Positions 36,535 to 45,161 of a stretch of 64,000 nt of DNA are shown piece after piece (the stretch's first letter is position 1; every line of letters starts with the position of its first letter). Both the position numbers and the translations under genes were made by a program. The notes beneath the pieces were generated by a model. It was given only the letters and a program-made list of their open reading frames with translations, did no database searches and was not told the origin of the DNA. Source of the stretch: Bacteroidia bacterium. GTDB lineage: Bacteria; Bacteroidota; Bacteroidia; JADZBD01. Where the stretch lies: contig JADZBD010000010.1 of assembly GCA_020852255.1 (NCBI GenBank), positions 1 to 64,000 of the forward strand, given 5' to 3'.

Positions 36535-38724
36535 ATGAAGACACTGTTTATCGGTATTTGTCTGATTCTCACAACTTTAGAATTGTTTTCACAATTACCA
36601 TTTCGTCGGGCTGACTCGGTGAAAGTGTTTCGCAACAGCGCCCAACTTTCCAATCCCTGGGTTGGGGGGCACAATTTCGTTCAGTTTTCAGACATTGACT
36701 TGAACATGGACGGCATCAAGGATCTTTTTGTGTTCGACCGTACCGGAAATAAAATCACCACTTATCTGAACACGGGTACACCCAACGCCGTTTCATATGT
36801 TCACAAGCCGGAATATGAGAAGCAGTTTCCGATCATGACAAACTGGGTTTTACTGCATGATTACAACGGAGACGGCAAGGAGGACATTTTTCATTTTAAC
36901 GGCGCCGGTTTCGCGGTTTGGAAAAATACGTCCACTGTGTCGGGGCTGCAGTTCCAGAACATCACCTGGCTGGCCATGTCAGAGTACAGTCCGAATAACT
37001 GGGTGAATTTATATGTTTCTCCTGTGGACATTCCTGCGCTGGTGGATGTGGATAACGACGGCGATACCGATGTTCTTACTTTTTCAATTAACGGTATATC
37101 GGTAGAATATCATAAGAATCGCGCCGTTGAACTATCTATGAGTCCGGACAGTCTGAAGTTTCAGTACATCACCGGCAATTGGGGTGATTTCACTGAGAAT
37201 CCGAGCAATTGCGGAATCAATCTCCAGCGTCAGAATCCTCATCTTCCAACACCGCAGCATGCCGGTTCATGTCTGCTTTGTCTTGATTTTGATAACGACA
37301 ATGACCAGGAGCTGATTTTAGGCGATATTTCCTGCTGTAACATGACGATGCTAACCAACGGTGGTGATTCAGCCAATGCCGATATGGTAACGGTAGATGC
37401 TTTATTTCCGTCCAGCTCTATGTCAGTTGATCTCAGTATTTTTCCATGCGCCTATCATCTGGATGTGAACAACGACGGAGACCGCGATCTGGTGGTTGCA
37501 GCTAACGCACAGAATGTATCAGAGAATAACCGCAGCATATGGTTTTACGAGAATACAGGTACCGATGTTTTTCCGGTGTTCACCTGGGTAAAAAAGGATC
37601 TTCTGCAGTGCGACATGATGGATGTAGGGGAGGGGGCTTTTCCGGCGCTGGTGGATTTTAACGCCGACGGTTTAACGGATCTTCTTCTGGCCAATACGTT
37701 TATGCGTTCGCTGGCTGGAATGTGCAGCACTACAATCTCCACCCGTATTGCCGCTTATGTTAACACCGGAACAGCCAATGCGCCCGTTTATACACATGTC
37801 ACTGACGACTGGAACGGATTATCCACCGAGTTTACCGGAGTGATTGCAGCGGCGATCACGTTCGGAGACCTGGATAATGACGGGGATCTGGATATGATGG
37901 CAGGTGACGACAACGGAAGAATTAATTATTTTCCGAATAATGCCGGGGCAGGTAATCCCATTACGTTCGGAACTCCGGTCATGAGTTATCTTGATAACAG
38001 TTTTACAATGATCGATGTGGGAAATAATGCTACACCCCAGCTGATTGATCTCGATCTTGACAGCAAACTGGATCTGGTGATCGGGGAAAAAGGAGGAAAT
38101 CTGAATTATTATCAGAATGTCGGAACAACCAGCGCGCCTTCATTTCAGTTTGTTACAGACACGCTGGGAGACGTGGACGTAACACCGGCAAACAATTTTC
38201 AGGGTTACAGTGCTCCCTATATTTACCTCGACAGCGGGCAATTCGAGTTATTGATCGGGTCGGAGAGGGGGGTTGTTTACCACTATCAGAACATTACCGG
38301 AAATATTGCGGGTACATGGGTTCTGACCGATTCGATAGGGGGGCGTTATTACGAGGTATTTGAAGGAATTCGTACTGCGCCTGTGGTGGCGGATGTTACC
38401 AATGATGCGGTGCCAGACCTGGTGATAGGAAATTACCGCGGCGGAGCCGGTTTCTATATTGGTGATGCCACCACCGGCACGGCAGAGAACGAGGTATCCG
38501 GATATATTCAGATCTATCCCAATCCGGCCAGCGGAATTTTCATGGTTTCCTCGTATGAAGAGGGAGTGGCCGAATGGTTCTCGCTGGATGGGAAGTTATG
38601 CGGATCAGCGCGGATCACAAAAGGAGAAAGCGTAGTTTCAGTTGGGGATATTTCCACCGGAATCTATCTCGTGCGTGTTCGTACCGCTTCCGCAATACTG
38701 AATTTCAAACTTCTTATCCGATGA
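36535..38724 (+). CDS. FG-GAP/VCBS-repeat secreted protein with T9SS type A sorting domain
   Basis: The start is ATG 36535, giving a signal peptide ending at LELFSQ. The product is about 729 residues. The body carries at least seven calcium-binding DxDxDG-type loops (DLNMDGIKDL, DVDNDGDTDVL, DFDNDNDQEL, DVNNDGDRDL, DFNADGLTDL, DLDNDGDLDM), as in integrin-like FG-GAP propellers. The C-terminus is a short type A sorting domain (QIYPNPASGIFMVSS, ISTGIYLVRVRT). It is the first gene of a three-gene operon with 4-base ATGA overlaps, so it is probably a surface propeller made together with the two following lipoproteins. Confidence 0.9.
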   Translation: MKTLFIGICLILTTLELFSQLPFRRADSVKVFRNSAQLSNPWVGGHNFVQFSDIDLNMDGIKDLFVFDRTGNKITTYLNTGTPNAVSYVHKPEYEKQFPIMTNWVLLHDYNGDGKEDIFHFNGAGFAVWKNTSTVSGLQFQNITWLAMSEYSPNNWVNLYVSPVDIPALVDVDNDGDTDVLTFSINGISVEYHKNRAVELSMSPDSLKFQYITGNWGDFTENPSNCGINLQRQNPHLPTPQHAGSCLLCLDFDNDNDQELILGDISCCNMTMLTNGGDSANADMVTVDALFPSSSMSVDLSIFPCAYHLDVNNDGDRDLVVAANAQNVSENNRSIWFYENTGTDVFPVFTWVKKDLLQCDMMDVGEGAFPALVDFNADGLTDLLLANTFMRSLAGMCSTTISTRIAAYVNTGTANAPVYTHVTDDWNGLSTEFTGVIAAAITFGDLDNDGDLDMMAGDDNGRINYFPNNAGAGNPITFGTPVMSYLDNSFTMIDVGNNATPQLIDLDLDSKLDLVIGEKGGNLNYYQNVGTTSAPSFQFVTDTLGDVDVTPANNFQGYSAPYIYLDSGQFELLIGSERGVVYHYQNITGNIAGTWVLTDSIGGRYYEVFEGIRTAPVVADVTNDAVPDLVIGNYRGGAGFYIGDATTGTAENEVSGYIQIYPNPASGIFMVSSYEEGVAEWFSLDGKLCGSARITKGESVVSVGDISTGIYLVRVRTASAILNFKLLIR

Positions 38725-39104
38725 GGCAGCTTTTGGTGGTCATACTCCTGTTGCCGTTCCTCTCCTGCCGGAAGGAAAAGACCCCCGAACTTATTGTGTC
38801 AGAACTGAGGGTGCATGCAGAAGTGATCCATCATACATATGCGATCCCTTACAGCAGGGTCTACCTCAAATCGGGCACCACGGTCTGGCCGGGAAACAGT
38901 CCATCTTTTTACGAAACATCTTTGATCACCGATGCCGGCGGCCGTGTTACATTTGCCGGGCTGAGTGGAGGGAAGTATGTTTTTTGGGCGGTAGGATATG
39001 ATGCAGCCGTAGCAGACAGCGTTTCCGGATACATGGTAATTAGTTCCAGCCTGGATCCCGGCGAGCAGAAGGAGGTCAACCTTATTATTCCGGTGAGTGA
39101 ATGA
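38721..39104 (+). CDS. Small lipoprotein, possibly carboxypeptidase-regulatory-like fold
   Basis: The start is ATG 38721, overlapping the upstream stop (ATGA). A longer reading from 38574 lies inside the upstream gene and lacks a signal. The 127-residue product has a lipobox ending PFLSC (Cys16) followed by RKEK. The mature 110 residues contain a Cna-B/transthyretin-like stretch (ITDAGGRVTFAGLSGGKYVFWAVGYD), a fold common in adhesion or scaffold domains. It is the middle gene of the operon and is probably anchored in the outer or inner membrane near the cytochrome-like partner. Its function is unknown. Confidence 0.75.
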   Translation: MRQLLVVILLLPFLSCRKEKTPELIVSELRVHAEVIHHTYAIPYSRVYLKSGTTVWPGNSPSFYETSLITDAGGRVTFAGLSGGKYVFWAVGYDAAVADSVSGYMVISSSLDPGEQKEVNLIIPVSE

Positions 39105-40564
39105 GATTTTTACCTGCTTTTTTTATCATCTGTACAGTTGTTTTAGTTTACGCATGCCGGAGGGATCTGCCATCCGGGCTGGAGGAGAGCGGTTACCCGA
39201 ATGAAATCGGAAAGATCATTCTGACGCATTGCGCTGTTACAGGCTGTCATAATGCCGAAAGCAAAGCGGCTGCGGGCGGACTTGATCTTGAATCCTGGGA
39301 AAGTATGTTCCGGGGAGGGTCGGGCGGAGCAACGGTGATCCCTTTCAGCCCTGATTTTTCCACGTTGATGTATTATGTAAATACCTACGATGATCTGGGG
39401 CCCTCACTGAATCCCACCATGCCGCTCAATAATGCCCCCCTTTCCAGAGGAGACGTTGAACTCCTGAAGAGATGGATCGCCGAAGGCGCGCCGGACCGCA
39501 ATGGGTTTATCTGCTTTTCGGATAATATTTCAGCAGGAAAATATTTTATCTCCAATCAGGGGTGCGATGCAGTGGCGGTGTTCGACAAAGCAACCGATCT
39601 GTGCATGCGTTATATCAGCGTGGGAAAGTACCCGAACATCGAAACGCCGCATATGCTCAGGCTTTCTCCGGACGGAGTGTATTTCTACGTGATTTTCAGT
39701 GTGGGAAACGGGAGCCAGAATTACCTGCAGAAATTTTCTGCAGAATCACAACTGCTGATTGCTGAGGTAAATCTCGGTCAGGGCTCATGGAATACATTAA
39801 CAATCAGTGCCGACGGGAGAAGAGCATATGTGGTGGACTGGAGCGCTAACGGGGGGCCGATGGATGTGAACCTGGAAACAATGTCGGTGGTGGCGAATTA
39901 TCAGGGTATGCTTATCGATCCTCACGGCTCGACCCTGAACGGATCCACGTTATACATTACCATGCAGGCCGGGAACGGTCTATATAAAATGGATACCTCC
40001 GATATTGCAAATTATACCATGGTGTCACTGGATCCGCCCAATGCACCCGACCCGGGAAGTAACAGTCTGAGGATTCATGAACTCGCTTTTTCCCCTGACG
40101 GAAGTAAATACTTCGTAACCTGCCAGGGACCTTCCTTGTCTCAGATGAGAATTTTTCAGACAAGTAACGATTCCCTGCTTGCAGTGATTCCGCTGGGAGC
40201 CTATCCGTCCGAAATGGCGGTGGCAGATCCCCTTCCTTACGTTTTTGTTACAGTGATGGAGGATGTAAGCACCTTTCCTGGTAAGCGGGGAAGTGTGGCG
40301 GTTATCAATTATCAGACACACCAATTGATAACATCCGTTTATACCGGTCATCAACCACACGGAATTGGCGTGAGTAACAGCAGAAAAAGAGTGTATGTAG
40401 CCAACAGAAATCTGGAACCTTCAGGTCCCGCCCCGCATCATTCGTCGCTTTGCGGAGGTAGAAACGGTTACCTGACCATTATTGATATGAATACGATGCA
40501 ACTGGTACCGGGTATACGCACAGAACTTTCAAGCGATCCGTATTCAGTTGGGGTACGGGAATGA
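39101..40564 (+). CDS. Lipoprotein with CX4CH cytochrome-c-like segment and YNCE-type beta-propeller
   Basis: This is a 487-residue protein. The N-terminal signal ends LVYAC (Cys19). Residues about 44-50 read CAVTGCH, a CX4CH haem-binding-like motif in place of CXXCH. A possible axial Met follows in NPTMPLNN (about 107), as in small class I cytochromes. From about 150 a YVTN/YNCE-like propeller follows (LRLSPDGVYFYVIFS, LTISADGRRAYVVDWS, AFSPDGSKYFVTCQ, GIGVSNSRKRVYVANR). It overlaps the upstream lipoprotein gene by ATGA. Redox function is inferred from the motif only. Its stop abuts the convergent retropepsin gene without a gap. Confidence 0.8.
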   Translation: MRFLPAFFIICTVVLVYACRRDLPSGLEESGYPNEIGKIILTHCAVTGCHNAESKAAAGGLDLESWESMFRGGSGGATVIPFSPDFSTLMYYVNTYDDLGPSLNPTMPLNNAPLSRGDVELLKRWIAEGAPDRNGFICFSDNISAGKYFISNQGCDAVAVFDKATDLCMRYISVGKYPNIETPHMLRLSPDGVYFYVIFSVGNGSQNYLQKFSAESQLLIAEVNLGQGSWNTLTISADGRRAYVVDWSANGGPMDVNLETMSVVANYQGMLIDPHGSTLNGSTLYITMQAGNGLYKMDTSDIANYTMVSLDPPNAPDPGSNSLRIHELAFSPDGSKYFVTCQGPSLSQMRIFQTSNDSLLAVIPLGAYPSEMAVADPLPYVFVTVMEDVSTFPGKRGSVAVINYQTHQLITSVYTGHQPHGIGVSNSRKRVYVANRNLEPSGPAPHHSSLCGGRNGYLTIIDMNTMQLVPGIRTELSSDPYSVGVRE

Positions 40565-40990
40565 TTATTTCTCCAGCCGGAGTGATTTTTGAGGGAAAGA
40601 GATCCTCGCTCTGAATTTTTTCAGCAGATCTGAGCCCAGCACTCCGCACACGGGTGAAAGTCCCAGCTGTTCGTAACTCTGATTCACGTGTGAAAGATCC
40701 AGGAGTATGCTTTTGTAATTTTTCAGAATGAATGATCCGATCTGAAGACGGCTGATCACCAGCACCTGACTTTCCATGGTGCTGGTACCAAGGCCTGAGG
40801 AGAGCATCGGGTGTTTGCGCGCTCTCTGTTTTTTCTCCAGTTCCCTGATTCGTTCCGCATCAAATACGGTACGTGAAGCACCGGTATCCACTACCACGAG
40901 GGCAGGCATCCCATTCACGGAAATGCGGGTCAGGAGGTGATAGCCGTCACCGCCGATATTTTTTACCTGGAGCGGAAGGGTAGTGGTCAC
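40565..40990 (-). CDS. Retropepsin-like aspartic protease (single domain)
   Basis: This 141-residue protein has the catalytic VVVDTGASRTVFD (Asp35) and a C-terminal hydrophobic-Gly signature (GVLGSDLLKKF) typical of clan AA single-domain proteases, which work as homodimers. The start must be GTG 40990, one base after the mdh stop; the first ATG would remove half of the domain. It has no signal peptide, so it is probably cytoplasmic. The substrate is unknown. It is coupled to mdh. Confidence 0.85.
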   Translation of the reverse strand: MTTTLPLQVKNIGGDGYHLLTRISVNGMPALVVVDTGASRTVFDAERIRELEKKQRARKHPMLSSGLGTSTMESQVLVISRLQIGSFILKNYKSILLDLSHVNQSYEQLGLSPVCGVLGSDLLKKFRARISFPQKSLRLEK

Positions 40991-40991
40991 T

Positions 40992-41930
40992 TCAGGCCAC
41001 TACTTTCATGTTGTCAAGAACATCCATCACTTCCTTCACAGATTTTGCAGATGATTGAAGTAACTTGGTTTCCTCTGCGTTGAGTTTGAGTTCAAGGATC
41101 TCCTCAATTCCTTTCTTTCCGAGTTTTACAGGAACACCCAGATAGATGTCTTTCAGTCCGTACTGGCCGTTCAGCAGAGCGCAACAGGGGAAAATCCTTT
41201 TTTGGTCGCGAACGATGGCTTCTACCATCTGTGCTGCGGAAGCTCCCGGGGCGTACCATGCAGATGTTCCAAGAAGATTAACGATCTCGCCTCCTCCTTT
41301 CTTCGTACGCTCGATGATCGCATCCAGTTTGTCTTTCGCGATAAGTTCAGTAACCGGAATGCCGGAAACAGTAGTGTAGCGGGGCAGCGGCACCATAGTA
41401 TCGCCGTGCCCACCCATGAGTACGGCCTGAATATCTTTGGGTGAACAGTTCAGGGCTTCGGCAAGAAATGCACGGTAGCGCGCCGTATCAAGAATGCCGG
41501 CCATGCCGAACACGCGCGAGGAATCAATCTTTGCGGTGAGATAGGCACAATAGGTCATCACATCCAGCGGATTCGAAACAATAATAATAATAGCGTTCGG
41601 AGAATGTTTGATCACATTTTCAGTAACGGTTTTAACGATCATGGCATTCGTGGAAATAAGATCGTCGCGGCTCATACCCGGCTTGCGCGGCAGGCCGGAA
41701 GTGATTACCACTACATCAGAGTTGGCCGTTTTGGAATAATCATTGGTGGAGCCTTTAATGCGGGTGTCATACATATTCACCGGGGCGGTCTGCCAGATAT
41801 CCAGGGCCTTTCCTTCAGCAAAATTTTCTTTGATGTCAAGAAGCACAACCTCGTTGCACAATTCACGATGAGCGATCACATCAGCGCAGGTTGCTCCAAC
41901 GTTGCCTGCTCCTACTACGGTTACTTTCAT
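40992..41930 (-). CDS. mdh: Malate dehydrogenase (LDH-like type)
   Basis: This 312-residue NAD-dependent enzyme has a Rossmann GAGNVG, strand-2 LLDIKE (acidic, NAD-specific), the substrate Arg in GLPRKPGMSRDDL, ISNP-type VSNPLDVMT, the catalytic pair LDTARYRAFLA and GGHGDTMVPL, and TCA-cycle function converting malate to oxaloacetate. Arg and Met around RKPGM fit malate rather than lactate use. It is followed by the aspartic protease gene with one base between. Confidence 0.95.
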   Translation of the reverse strand: MKVTVVGAGNVGATCADVIAHRELCNEVVLLDIKENFAEGKALDIWQTAPVNMYDTRIKGSTNDYSKTANSDVVVITSGLPRKPGMSRDDLISTNAMIVKTVTENVIKHSPNAIIIIVSNPLDVMTYCAYLTAKIDSSRVFGMAGILDTARYRAFLAEALNCSPKDIQAVLMGGHGDTMVPLPRYTTVSGIPVTELIAKDKLDAIIERTKKGGGEIVNLLGTSAWYAPGASAAQMVEAIVRDQKRIFPCCALLNGQYGLKDIYLGVPVKLGKKGIEEILELKLNAEETKLLQSSAKSVKEVMDVLDNMKVVA

Positions 41931-42064
41931 GTGTTTTATTTTTTTAAGAATGCTAAAAATATAAAGTGTATTTCACCTGAACCCTGAGATTTCTCCATAT
42001 TTTAGCAAATTATTGATAATCAGTCGAATACCTTATCATGCAACGAATCCCAGTTAAAAATGTC

Positions 42065-42072
42065 TAACTTTA
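42065..42072 (+). promoter_or_regulatory. Likely -7 box TAACTTTA for the type B cargo gene
   Basis: It matches 7 of 8 bases of TAnnTTTG, 12 bases before ATG 42085. Confidence 0.4.
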
Positions 42073-42084
42073 CGGGTCGTACTC

Positions 42085-43764
42085 ATGAAGTATTGGATTT
42101 TACATATATCTCTGGCAATCACTTCGTTGCTTTTGTCCGGTCAGGTGCAGCCTCCTTTCTGGGTGGACAAAGACACTACGCTTTGTTCTCCGCAGCCGGT
42201 AACGCTTACGGCGAATGTAAACATTCCCGGTGCAAATTACGCAACCACATCCTATTCTGTGGGAAGCATTCCGTACACGCCGGATCCTTATAACGGTGGT
42301 ACACCATTGGTGTGGCAAACCAACGGCGACGATGAGGTACACGGGCCATTCAATATTGGTTTCACTTTTTGCTTCATGGGTTCTCCCAGGACGCAATTTT
42401 ATATTGGTATAAACGGATGGGTTGGTTTCGCCAACGGACCTACCACTTACACTTCCCTCGCTATTCCCAGCACGAATGCAAACGTGCCGAAAGAGTGCAT
42501 CATGGGACCCTGGCAGGATTGGTATCCCGGTTTCAACAACGCAAGTGTGAATTATGCGGTTTACGGGGTTGCTCCGTACCGCCGGCTGGTGGTATCCTGG
42601 GATAATTCCGCCATGTTCTCCTGCACTAACCTGACCGGCCGTTTCCAGATCATTCTTTACGAGACGTCGAACATTATCGAAAATCATATTCAGAACAAAC
42701 CCAACTGCCTTACCTGGGGAGGGGGAACCGCCGTACAGGGATTGCATGATTTTTCCGGAACACTTGCATTTCCGGTCACGGGCAGAAACAGCACGCAATG
42801 GACCGCAGTGAACGATGCCGTCCGGTACACCCCGAATGGTGCCTTCACGCCGTTTCAGATCGACTGGTATGACCTGCCCGGGAATAATCTGCTTGGCTCC
42901 GGTTCTACCATTACGGTTAACCCAGTTACCAATACACAGTATTATGCGGTAGTAACCTATCTCTGTTCAAACGGAACCGATGCAGATACGGTAGATGTTA
43001 ATATATCCACTGCGATCAATGCGAGTACGGTTTTTTCCGACGACACCTGTAATATCAGCAGCGGAACAGCCACCGTGAATGTTTCCGGAGGAGTTGGCCC
43101 TTATGCATATGCATGGAGCAACGGGGATACACAAGTTATGGCCGACAGTCTCTCAGGAGGAACATATACCGTTGTCATTACGGATGTGAACGGATGCACA
43201 GCCAGCACAACGGCAACTGTAAATTCCCTAATGCCTCCTGTGGCAAATTTTTCTTACTCTCCTTCCGTGATCACGCTGATTGACCCCGAGGCTCAGTTCA
43301 CGGATCTGTCCGCAGGAGCTACCTTATGGTATTGGGATTTCGGAGACGGAAATACTTCCACAACTCAGCACCCCCTGCACACATACCTCCTGGATGGTAC
43401 CTATCTGGTTACACTGATAGTGGAGAACCAGTTCGGCTGCACCGATACCGTAACGCAGACGTTACTGGTGGAAGGTTATTTTACCTTCTATATTCCCAAT
43501 GCTTTTACTCCGAACAACTCCGGTTCTAACGAGATTTTCGCCGCAGAATTTACCGGAATCGAAGAGCAGGGATATGAAATGTTTATATTCTCGCGCTGGG
43601 GCGATGTGGTTTTCCATACTACCGACCCGAATCAGGGATGGTACGGTTCCTACAATAATTCAGGACCAATGGTTCAGGAAGGTGTCTACGTTTATTTATT
43701 TAAGTTTCGTGATTTTAAATCCTATGGCCACGAAATCCGTGGGCATGTAACAGTAATAAAGTAA
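42085..43764 (+). CDS. Secreted protein with SprB repeat, PKD domain and T9SS type B sorting domain
   Basis: This is a 559-residue protein. The signal peptide ends near LLLSGQ. Residues about 40-260 form a beta-rich lectin- or NIDO-like domain (FNIGFTFCFMG, FYIGINGWVGF). A SprB repeat (GGVGPYAYAWSNGD, about 335-385), a PKD domain (WYWDFGDGNTST, about 390-465) and a C-terminal CHU_C type B domain (FYIPNAFTPNNSGSNEIF, FSRWGDVVF) follow. The sorting domain has NNSG.NE where NNDG.ND is usual. No PorP/SprF partner is adjacent, so it would rely on one encoded elsewhere. Confidence 0.88.
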   Translation: MKYWILHISLAITSLLLSGQVQPPFWVDKDTTLCSPQPVTLTANVNIPGANYATTSYSVGSIPYTPDPYNGGTPLVWQTNGDDEVHGPFNIGFTFCFMGSPRTQFYIGINGWVGFANGPTTYTSLAIPSTNANVPKECIMGPWQDWYPGFNNASVNYAVYGVAPYRRLVVSWDNSAMFSCTNLTGRFQIILYETSNIIENHIQNKPNCLTWGGGTAVQGLHDFSGTLAFPVTGRNSTQWTAVNDAVRYTPNGAFTPFQIDWYDLPGNNLLGSGSTITVNPVTNTQYYAVVTYLCSNGTDADTVDVNISTAINASTVFSDDTCNISSGTATVNVSGGVGPYAYAWSNGDTQVMADSLSGGTYTVVITDVNGCTASTTATVNSLMPPVANFSYSPSVITLIDPEAQFTDLSAGATLWYWDFGDGNTSTTQHPLHTYLLDGTYLVTLIVENQFGCTDTVTQTLLVEGYFTFYIPNAFTPNNSGSNEIFAAEFTGIEEQGYEMFIFSRWGDVVFHTTDPNQGWYGSYNNSGPMVQEGVYVYLFKFRDFKSYGHEIRGHVTVIK

Positions 43765-43768
43765 TCCC

Positions 43769-44152
43769 ATGAAAAAAGCACTTCTTTCTTTTCTCTTCCT
43801 TCTTTTCTTCTGTGCAGGGTATTCCCAGAATAGCTTCACAGCCACTCTTCCGGGTTCTGAAACCGAGCTCAAAGCGATGATCGAAAAAGGAAATCTTGTA
43901 TTCGAAATTCTCACCGTAACGGACGCAGGCCAGGTAGACTTTTTAAATAACAAGGCGGTGCCCTATACCAAGGAAATTGGCATGGTAGTTACCCTGTCGG
44001 ATTCCAAAGGTGCCAGGGCCGTGGCGACCCTGAACGACGGGGCGAAGGACATGAAATGGCTGTTCAGGTACTTCCTGAATGCCGGAATTACAACGGTGAA
44101 TTTTAACGGCAAATCTGTAAGCACCCAGGAGTTCTTTAAGCCCTGGATGTAG
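43769..44152 (+). CDS. Small exported protein of unknown function
   Basis: This 127-residue protein starts 4 bases after the type B cargo stop. The signal peptide is hydrophobic and ends at AGYSQ. The mature about 105 residues are a mixed fold (LPGSETELKAMIEKGNLVF, GMVVTLSDSKG) with no recognised family. It is probably periplasmic and co-transcribed with the cargo gene. The downstream rpsU has its own promoter. Confidence 0.75.
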   Translation: MKKALLSFLFLLFFCAGYSQNSFTATLPGSETELKAMIEKGNLVFEILTVTDAGQVDFLNNKAVPYTKEIGMVVTLSDSKGARAVATLNDGAKDMKWLFRYFLNAGITTVNFNGKSVSTQEFFKPWM

Positions 44153-44168
44153 GTTCCATGGAAAGTAG

Positions 44169-44176
44169 TATATTTG
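44169..44176 (+). promoter_or_regulatory. -7 box TATATTTG for rpsU
   Basis: It is an exact TAnnTTTG match, about 30 bases upstream of the bS21 ATG, so rpsU is probably transcribed independently. Confidence 0.6.
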
Positions 44177-44190
44177 TCCCCCGTAAATAA

Positions 44191-44198
44191 AAGGAGGT
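44191..44198 (+). promoter_or_regulatory. Strong Shine-Dalgarno AAGGAGGT of rpsU
   Basis: It is a near-perfect anti-SD complement, 8 bases before ATG 44207. I found no comparable site upstream of the other starts in this window. In Flavobacterium johnsoniae the anti-SD is masked by bS21 with bS18 and bS6. A strong SD on rpsU is thought to allow autoregulation by sensing ribosomes that lack bS21. Confidence 0.85.
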
Positions 44199-44206
44199 AT
44201 TTTTTT

Positions 44207-44398
44207 ATGATTATTGTGCAAGTGAAAGAAGGAGAAACGCTGGAAAAGGCATTAAAGAAATTCAAGAAGAAATTCGAGAAAACTGGTGCTGTTCGCGAAC
44301 TCCGTCGCCGTCAGTCCTTTACCAAACCATCCGTGCGCAAGCGCGATACCTGGAAAGCAGCTGTACATCGTCAGAAACTTCAGCTGGAAGAGGCTTAG
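44207..44398 (+). CDS. rpsU: 30S ribosomal protein bS21
   Basis: This 63-residue basic protein has the family sequence (VQVKEGETLEKALKKFKKK, then VREL and RRRQSFTKPSVRKRDT). The start is ATG 44207, chosen because a strong SD sits 8 bases upstream; an earlier ATG at 44174 would read through that SD. bS21 sits at the 30S platform, near the anti-Shine-Dalgarno end of 16S rRNA. A perfect terminator follows directly. Confidence 0.96.
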   Translation: MIIVQVKEGETLEKALKKFKKKFEKTGAVRELRRRQSFTKPSVRKRDTWKAAVHRQKLQLEEA

Positions 44399-44421
44399 GC
44401 CGTATCCGGACGATTTTTTTT

Positions 44422-44449
44422 AAAGGGACCTTTTGGTCCCTTTTTTTTT
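44422..44449 (+). terminator. Rho-independent terminator of rpsU
   Basis: A perfect 9-bp stem (AAAGGGACC / GGTCCCTTT), 4-base loop and long T run. It overlaps the stop codon of the convergent ZIP gene by two bases. Confidence 0.92.
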
Positions 44450-45161
44450 ATAAGAGTATCCCGATTCCTGCGCCGGCAAGAATAATGAGCAGTTTGATGA
44501 TATTGAACCGGTGGTTCTCGCTGGATTCGAACAAAATGGTGGTGCTTATATGCAGAAAGATTCCTACCACAAGGGCCATGGGATACCGGACGGCCGAATG
44601 CATATCCTGTACACAGGCACTAAGCCATTCACCTGCCAGTGCACCGGCCGGAGTCATGAGAGCAAACATCAGCAGCCACAGGATGGCCGTAGTTCGCCGG
44701 GTGCCACTTTGCAGAAGTAGTGTGCAGAGCGCAATGGAGATGGGAATATTATGAAGAATAATACCCGTAAAAAGAGAATGATGCGTGTGATCATCCCCCC
44801 CAAAGGTTTCCGCGAGCGGAAGTCCTTCAAGAAATGAGTGGACGGAGAGGGCAATCATCATCGTGAATGGGAAGCGCTGTTCCTGTTTGCTGTGAACATG
44901 GATGTGACCATGTTCAATTCCTTCAGAGAAAAACTCAATGATGATCTGAAGAATAAATCCTGCCAGAATAAATATTCCCACCTGGTGTTCCCCCTCGGAA
45001 TACACTTCCGGCAACAGGTGCATAATACTAACAGAAAACAGAAACGCCCCGCTGAACGCCAGCAGCAATTTCAGAATGCGGGGCTGAACCTTCACAAACA
45101 GAACAAAGGCGCCTGATAACAGGACCCCTGCAACAAGGATGATATATTCCCAAAGTCCCAT
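44448..45161 (-). CDS. ZIP family divalent metal transporter
   Basis: This 237-residue inner-membrane protein has about eight hydrophobic helices. Metal-site helices read MHLLPEVYSEGE, HSFLEGLPLAE and ILHNIPISIAL, the ZIP signature. A His-rich cytoplasmic loop (EHGHIHVHS) and DDHTHHS support zinc or iron import. Its ATG overlaps the upstream methyltransferase stop (TGATG), so the two are coupled. Metal specificity cannot be read from sequence. Confidence 0.9.
   Translation of the reverse strand: MGLWEYIILVAGVLLSGAFVLFVKVQPRILKLLLAFSGAFLFSVSIMHLLPEVYSEGEHQVGIFILAGFILQIIIEFFSEGIEHGHIHVHSKQEQRFPFTMMIALSVHSFLEGLPLAETFGGDDHTHHSLFTGIILHNIPISIALCTLLLQSGTRRTTAILWLLMFALMTPAGALAGEWLSACVQDMHSAVRYPMALVVGIFLHISTTILFESSENHRFNIIKLLIILAGAGIGILL

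Noticed and set aside
38574-38720. N-terminal extension of the small lipoprotein
   Set aside because: It lies inside the upstream gene; the ATG at 38721 gives a correct lipobox and an ATGA overlap.
41931-42084. Possible tRNA or riboswitch between mdh and the type B cargo gene
   Set aside because: No cloverleaf or conserved riboswitch core is visible; the sequence is AT-rich promoter-like DNA.
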